This document shows positions 12,843 to 15,146 of a DNA stretch of 15,146 nt, one piece after another (position 1 is the stretch's first letter; every line of letters starts with the position of its first letter). This stretch comes from DASVEE01 sp036399695 (GTDB lineage: Bacteria > Acidobacteriota > Thermoanaerobaculia > Gp7-AA8). The notes under the pieces were generated by a model. It was not told where the DNA came from, did not search any database, and saw only the letters and a program-made list of their open reading frames with translations. Location of the stretch: assembly GCA_036399695.1 (NCBI GenBank), contig DASWMP010000103.1, forward strand, positions 1 to 15,146, given 5' to 3'. A program made the position numbers and the translations under genes.

Positions 12843-13076
12843 ATGGAGCGCGTGCACGTCGGTTCCTCGGCCATCGCCGCCATCGGCTACGACCTCGACT
12901 CGCGGGTGCTGGAAGTCGAGTTCCGCTCCAGGCGCATCTACCGCTACGCCGGCGTGCCGCCCGAAGCCGTCGAGGCACTGCTGACCGCAAATTCCATCGG
13001 CTCCTACTTCAACCGCCGCATCAAGCCCCGCTATCGCATGGCCCGGCTCAGGAAGCCGTCCGCTCGAACACCATGA
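12843..13076 (+). CDS. KTSC-domain protein
   Basis: A 77-aa protein that is almost entirely a KTSC domain, named from its resemblance to a C-terminal piece of some lysyl-tRNA synthetases; molecular role not established. Signature elements are VGSSAIAAIGYD (6-17), LEVEFRSRRIYRYAGVPPEAV (23-43), and NSIGSYFNRRIKPRYR (50-65). The domain ends near 65; a basic tail RKPSARTP follows. No Shine-Dalgarno is visible in the G/C-rich upstream sequence. Its last 29 bp overlap the 3' end of the convergent gene on the minus strand, so the tail codons are shared antisense. Often found as a free-standing small protein near housekeeping genes, as here after yraN. Confidence 0.85.
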   Translation: MERVHVGSSAIAAIGYDLDSRVLEVEFRSRRIYRYAGVPPEAVEALLTANSIGSYFNRRIKPRYRMARLRKPSARTP

Positions 13077-13527
13077 TCCAGTTCGTCTCCCAGGTCTTCC
13101 CGCCGTCGCCTGAGAAGGACTGCTCCCAGCGCGCGGCGTCCGGGCCGTCCGTCGTCCAGAGGAAACGGACGTAGATCATCCGGCCGCGGAACAGCTCCTG
13201 ATCGTAGAACTCGCCGACGCCGTTCACCCACTGCCCCGTCATCGGCACGTCGAGGCGGCCGTTGTTCCGGTTGCCCCAGTAGATCGCCCACTGCTCCGAC
13301 TTCGGGTCGTACAGGCGGAGCGTCATCCCATGGATCTCACCCCACGGCGTGTCGAGCGCTTCGAACTCGTCGAGGTTGGCCAGCCCGCCCCAGACGCGCC
13401 GGGCCACGCTCGTGGCGTCGAACTCCACCCATTCACTGCTGCCGGCGAGCGGCTCGCGCAGACGGCGGTTCCGCACGCGCCACGTACCGAAAAGGAAATC
13501 GAAATCAGCATTGCTCATGGGCGCCAT
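13048..13527 (-). CDS. DUF1579-like conserved hypothetical protein
   Basis: A 159-aa soluble protein without signal peptide or membrane segment. Features seen are DFDFLFGTWRVRNRRL (8-23), GLANLDEFE (48-56), MTLRLYDPKSEQWAIYW (68-84), GVGEFYDQELFRGR (103-116), and SGDGGKTWETNWIMVFER (139-156), with Trp-rich strands that suggest a lipocalin/calycin-like barrel. This is a recurring family in soil bacteria, possibly binding a small ligand, but no function is proven. An alternative ATG three codons in (MSNADFDF) is as likely as the start given, since neither has a Shine-Dalgarno. It is divergent, 26 bp apart, from a MocR-type regulator, which commonly controls such a neighbour. Its 3' end overlaps the KTSC gene. 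Confidence 0.75.
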   Translation of the reverse strand: MAPMSNADFDFLFGTWRVRNRRLREPLAGSSEWVEFDATSVARRVWGGLANLDEFEALDTPWGEIHGMTLRLYDPKSEQWAIYWGNRNNGRLDVPMTGQWVNGVGEFYDQELFRGRMIYVRFLWTTDGPDAARWEQSFSGDGGKTWETNWIMVFERTAS

Positions 13528-13553
13528 CGTAGAAAGCGGGTGGTACTCTCGCG

Positions 13554-14969
13554 ATGACCACTCCGCGCGCCATGACGATGACCACTTACCTGACGTTCGA
13601 CCGGCGCTCCAGCGTGCCGTTCTACCGCCAGATCTACGACGCCGTCCGCGCCTCGATCGTGGCCGGCCGCCTCCGCGCCGGCGAGCGGCTGCCGTCGACG
13701 CGCGCGCTGGCCACGGAGCTCGGCATCTCGCGCCTGCCGGTCGTCGTCGCGTTCGAGCAGTTGCTGCACGAGGGTTATCTCGAAGGACGCACCGGCTCCG
13801 GCACCTACGTCGCGGCCTCGATCCCCGACGAGCTCACCACCGTCGCCCGCAAGCCTGCCGTTGCGGAGAAGAAGACGCGGCCCGCCGAAGCGCCGCGCCT
13901 CGGTCCCTTCCGCGTCAGCCTCCCGGCGCTCGACCAGTTCCCCCGCCGCCTCTGGTCGCGCCTCGTCGGCCGTCACGCGAAGAGCATGACGCCGGAGCAG
14001 ATGGCCTACGGCGACCCCGCCGGCCACGCGCCGCTGCGCGCCGCCATCGCCGATTACCTCCGCACCGCACGGGCCGTGCACTGTGAGGCCGGCGACGTCC
14101 TCATCGTCTCCGGCTCGCAGATGGCGCTGCAGATCTGCGCGCAGGTGCTGCTGCCGCGTGGCAGCAGCGTTGCGGTCGAGGAGCCGGGCTACCCCGGTGC
14201 CCGCGACGCCCTCACCCGCGCCGGCGCGACGCTCGTGCCGGTCGCCGTGGACGGCGAAGGTCTCGACGTCGATGCGCTCGATGCCCGCCAGAACATCCGC
14301 GCCGTCTACGTCACCCCGTCGCATCAGTACCCGCTGGGCATGTCGATGACGGCCTCCCGCCGCATCGCGCTGCTCGAATGGGCGCGCCGCCGCAACGCCT
14401 GGATCATCGAAGACGATTACGACAGCGAATACCGCTACGCCAGCCGGCCCCTCGGCGCACTCCAGGGCATGGACACCGCCGCCCGCGTGATCTATCTCGG
14501 CTCGTTCAGCAAGGTGCTGTTCCCGTCGCTGCGCGTCGGCTACGTCGTCGTCCCGCCGGAACTGATGACGGCGTTCCTCCGCGAGCGCGAAGCGATCGAC
14601 CTCTTCTCCCCGATCCTCGAACAGCTCGTGCTCACGGACTTCCTCGCCGAAGGCCACCTCGCCCGCCACGTCCGCCGCATGCGCCTCCTGTACGAGCAGC
14701 GCCGCGACGCGCTGGTGCGCGGCCTCCGCGAGCACGCCCACCTAGAACCGTACAACACCGACGCCGGCCTGCACGTGACGGCGTTTCTGCCCCGCGGCAT
14801 GGATGACCGCGAGCTGGTGCGCGCCGCGATGCAGCGCGGCCTCGACCCGGTCGCCCTCTCCACCTGCTACCTCGGCCGCCGCCCGAAGAGCGGTTTGATT
14901 CTCGGCTTCGGCGGCACCAGCGAACGGCGGCTTCTCACGGCCTGCCGCACCCTCGGCGAACTGCTCTGA
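13554..14969 (+). CDS. MocR/PdxR-type transcriptional regulator (GntR HTH + aminotransferase)
   Basis: A 471-aa two-domain regulator. The N-terminal GntR winged helix (about 14-87) has VPFYRQIYDAVRASIVAGRL, GERLPSTRALATELGISR (43-60) and GYLEGRTGSGTYV (74-86). After a linker (88-118) comes a fold-type I aminotransferase-like domain with EEPGYPG (209-215), TPSHQYP (254-260), EDDYDSEY (286-293) and the PLP-lysine K320 in LGSFSKVLFPSLRVGY. Such proteins sense PLP or amino acid ligands; known members control pyridoxal synthesis, GABA use or unknown targets. The lysine and Asp287 are intact, so PLP binding is expected. Start is ATG 13554; in-frame ATGs at 13572 and 13578 are also possible. No Shine-Dalgarno is seen, and only 26 bp part it from the divergent DUF gene. 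Target not known; no pdxS/T neighbour here. Confidence 0.93.
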   Translation: MTTPRAMTMTTYLTFDRRSSVPFYRQIYDAVRASIVAGRLRAGERLPSTRALATELGISRLPVVVAFEQLLHEGYLEGRTGSGTYVAASIPDELTTVARKPAVAEKKTRPAEAPRLGPFRVSLPALDQFPRRLWSRLVGRHAKSMTPEQMAYGDPAGHAPLRAAIADYLRTARAVHCEAGDVLIVSGSQMALQICAQVLLPRGSSVAVEEPGYPGARDALTRAGATLVPVAVDGEGLDVDALDARQNIRAVYVTPSHQYPLGMSMTASRRIALLEWARRRNAWIIEDDYDSEYRYASRPLGALQGMDTAARVIYLGSFSKVLFPSLRVGYVVVPPELMTAFLREREAIDLFSPILEQLVLTDFLAEGHLARHVRRMRLLYEQRRDALVRGLREHAHLEPYNTDAGLHVTAFLPRGMDDRELVRAAMQRGLDPVALSTCYLGRRPKSGLILGFGGTSERRLLTACRTLGELL

Positions 14970-15146
14970 TCTCGGAGTAGGGTGGCGTTCGGAGGGTGTC
15001 TCAAAACGGTGCGCCTCGATCTACTCCCTTGGTTCTGCCGTCGATGAACCGGCGCCTGCGGGCGCGGACAGACAGGAGTGTCTGTCCCACATTCAGATTC
15101 CGCCGAATATCGGCACCCGCGGGCACGCTGGCATTCAATGTGGGAC
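14969..15146. repeat. Repeat-rich 3' gap with partial copies of two families
   Basis: ATCTCGGAGTAGGGTGGCG at 14969-14987 begins within the regulator's stop codon and matches one half-arm of the 12212-12291 element. Then 15063-15091 carries GACAGACAGGAGTGTCTGTC, the core of the 3604-3840 element, and GTCCCACATTC at 15084-15094 is complementary to the closing GAATGTGGGAC-like sequence at 15134-15146, so the element continues off the right edge. No coding sequence is supported in this part. Confidence 0.65.

Noticed and set aside
14990..15010. GAGGGTGTCTCAAAA, resembling the end of some insertion sequences
   Set aside because: No partner end, target duplication or transposase is in the window, and I cannot name the family.

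Overview
The window looks like a high-GC chromosomal segment from a diderm (Gram-negative-type) bacterium. The envelope genes point to a diderm: an OmpA-type porin with a C-terminal peptidoglycan-binding domain, a second predicted outer-membrane barrel, a lipoprotein with SPOR and SpoIID domains, and a periplasmic BON protein. The combination of pyrR next to pyrB, SPOR-SpoIID, a MutL of the endonuclease type, and repeats that translate to a GQTLLS motif suggests a soil or sediment lineage such as Acidobacteriota. That taxonomic guess is inference only. No rRNA, tRNA, CRISPR array, transposase or phage gene was seen.

Layout. 1-1680 (minus strand): pyrR followed by pyrB, the start of a pyrimidine operon that probably continues past the left edge. 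1778-3548 (plus): a receiver-only response regulator, then an FHA-domain protein tightly followed by a two-TM protein; the last two meet at an A9 run in slippery-heptamer phase. 3850-6075 (minus): SPOR-SpoIID lipoprotein. 6279-7739 (minus) and 7924-9186 (plus): divergent outer-membrane proteins sharing a 184-bp control region. 9357-10093 (minus): BON protein and a 57-aa single-TM protein. 10377-13076 (plus): mutL, yraN, KTSC-domain protein. 13048-13527 (minus) and 13554-14969 (plus): a small cytosolic protein of a DUF1579-like type, divergent from a MocR-type GntR/aminotransferase regulator.

How the genes fit together. PyrR and PyrB are regulator and first committed enzyme of UMP synthesis. 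The central block (SpoIID, OmpA, barrel, BON) is a cluster of envelope genes, not necessarily one pathway. mutL and yraN are housekeeping DNA-maintenance genes.

The most striking feature is between the genes. Six intergenic regions are filled with tandem repeats of strict 7-bp period, arranged as two arms in opposite orientation, with a different heptamer at each place. Three other gaps hold larger palindromic elements, including a ~103-bp-arm inverted repeat and a double-palindrome REP-like element. A fragment resembling one of these also lies in frame in the MutL linker. No complete new multi-gene system was recognised. The best candidates for something undescribed are the heptamer-array family and the possible frameshift fusion of the FHA and membrane proteins.
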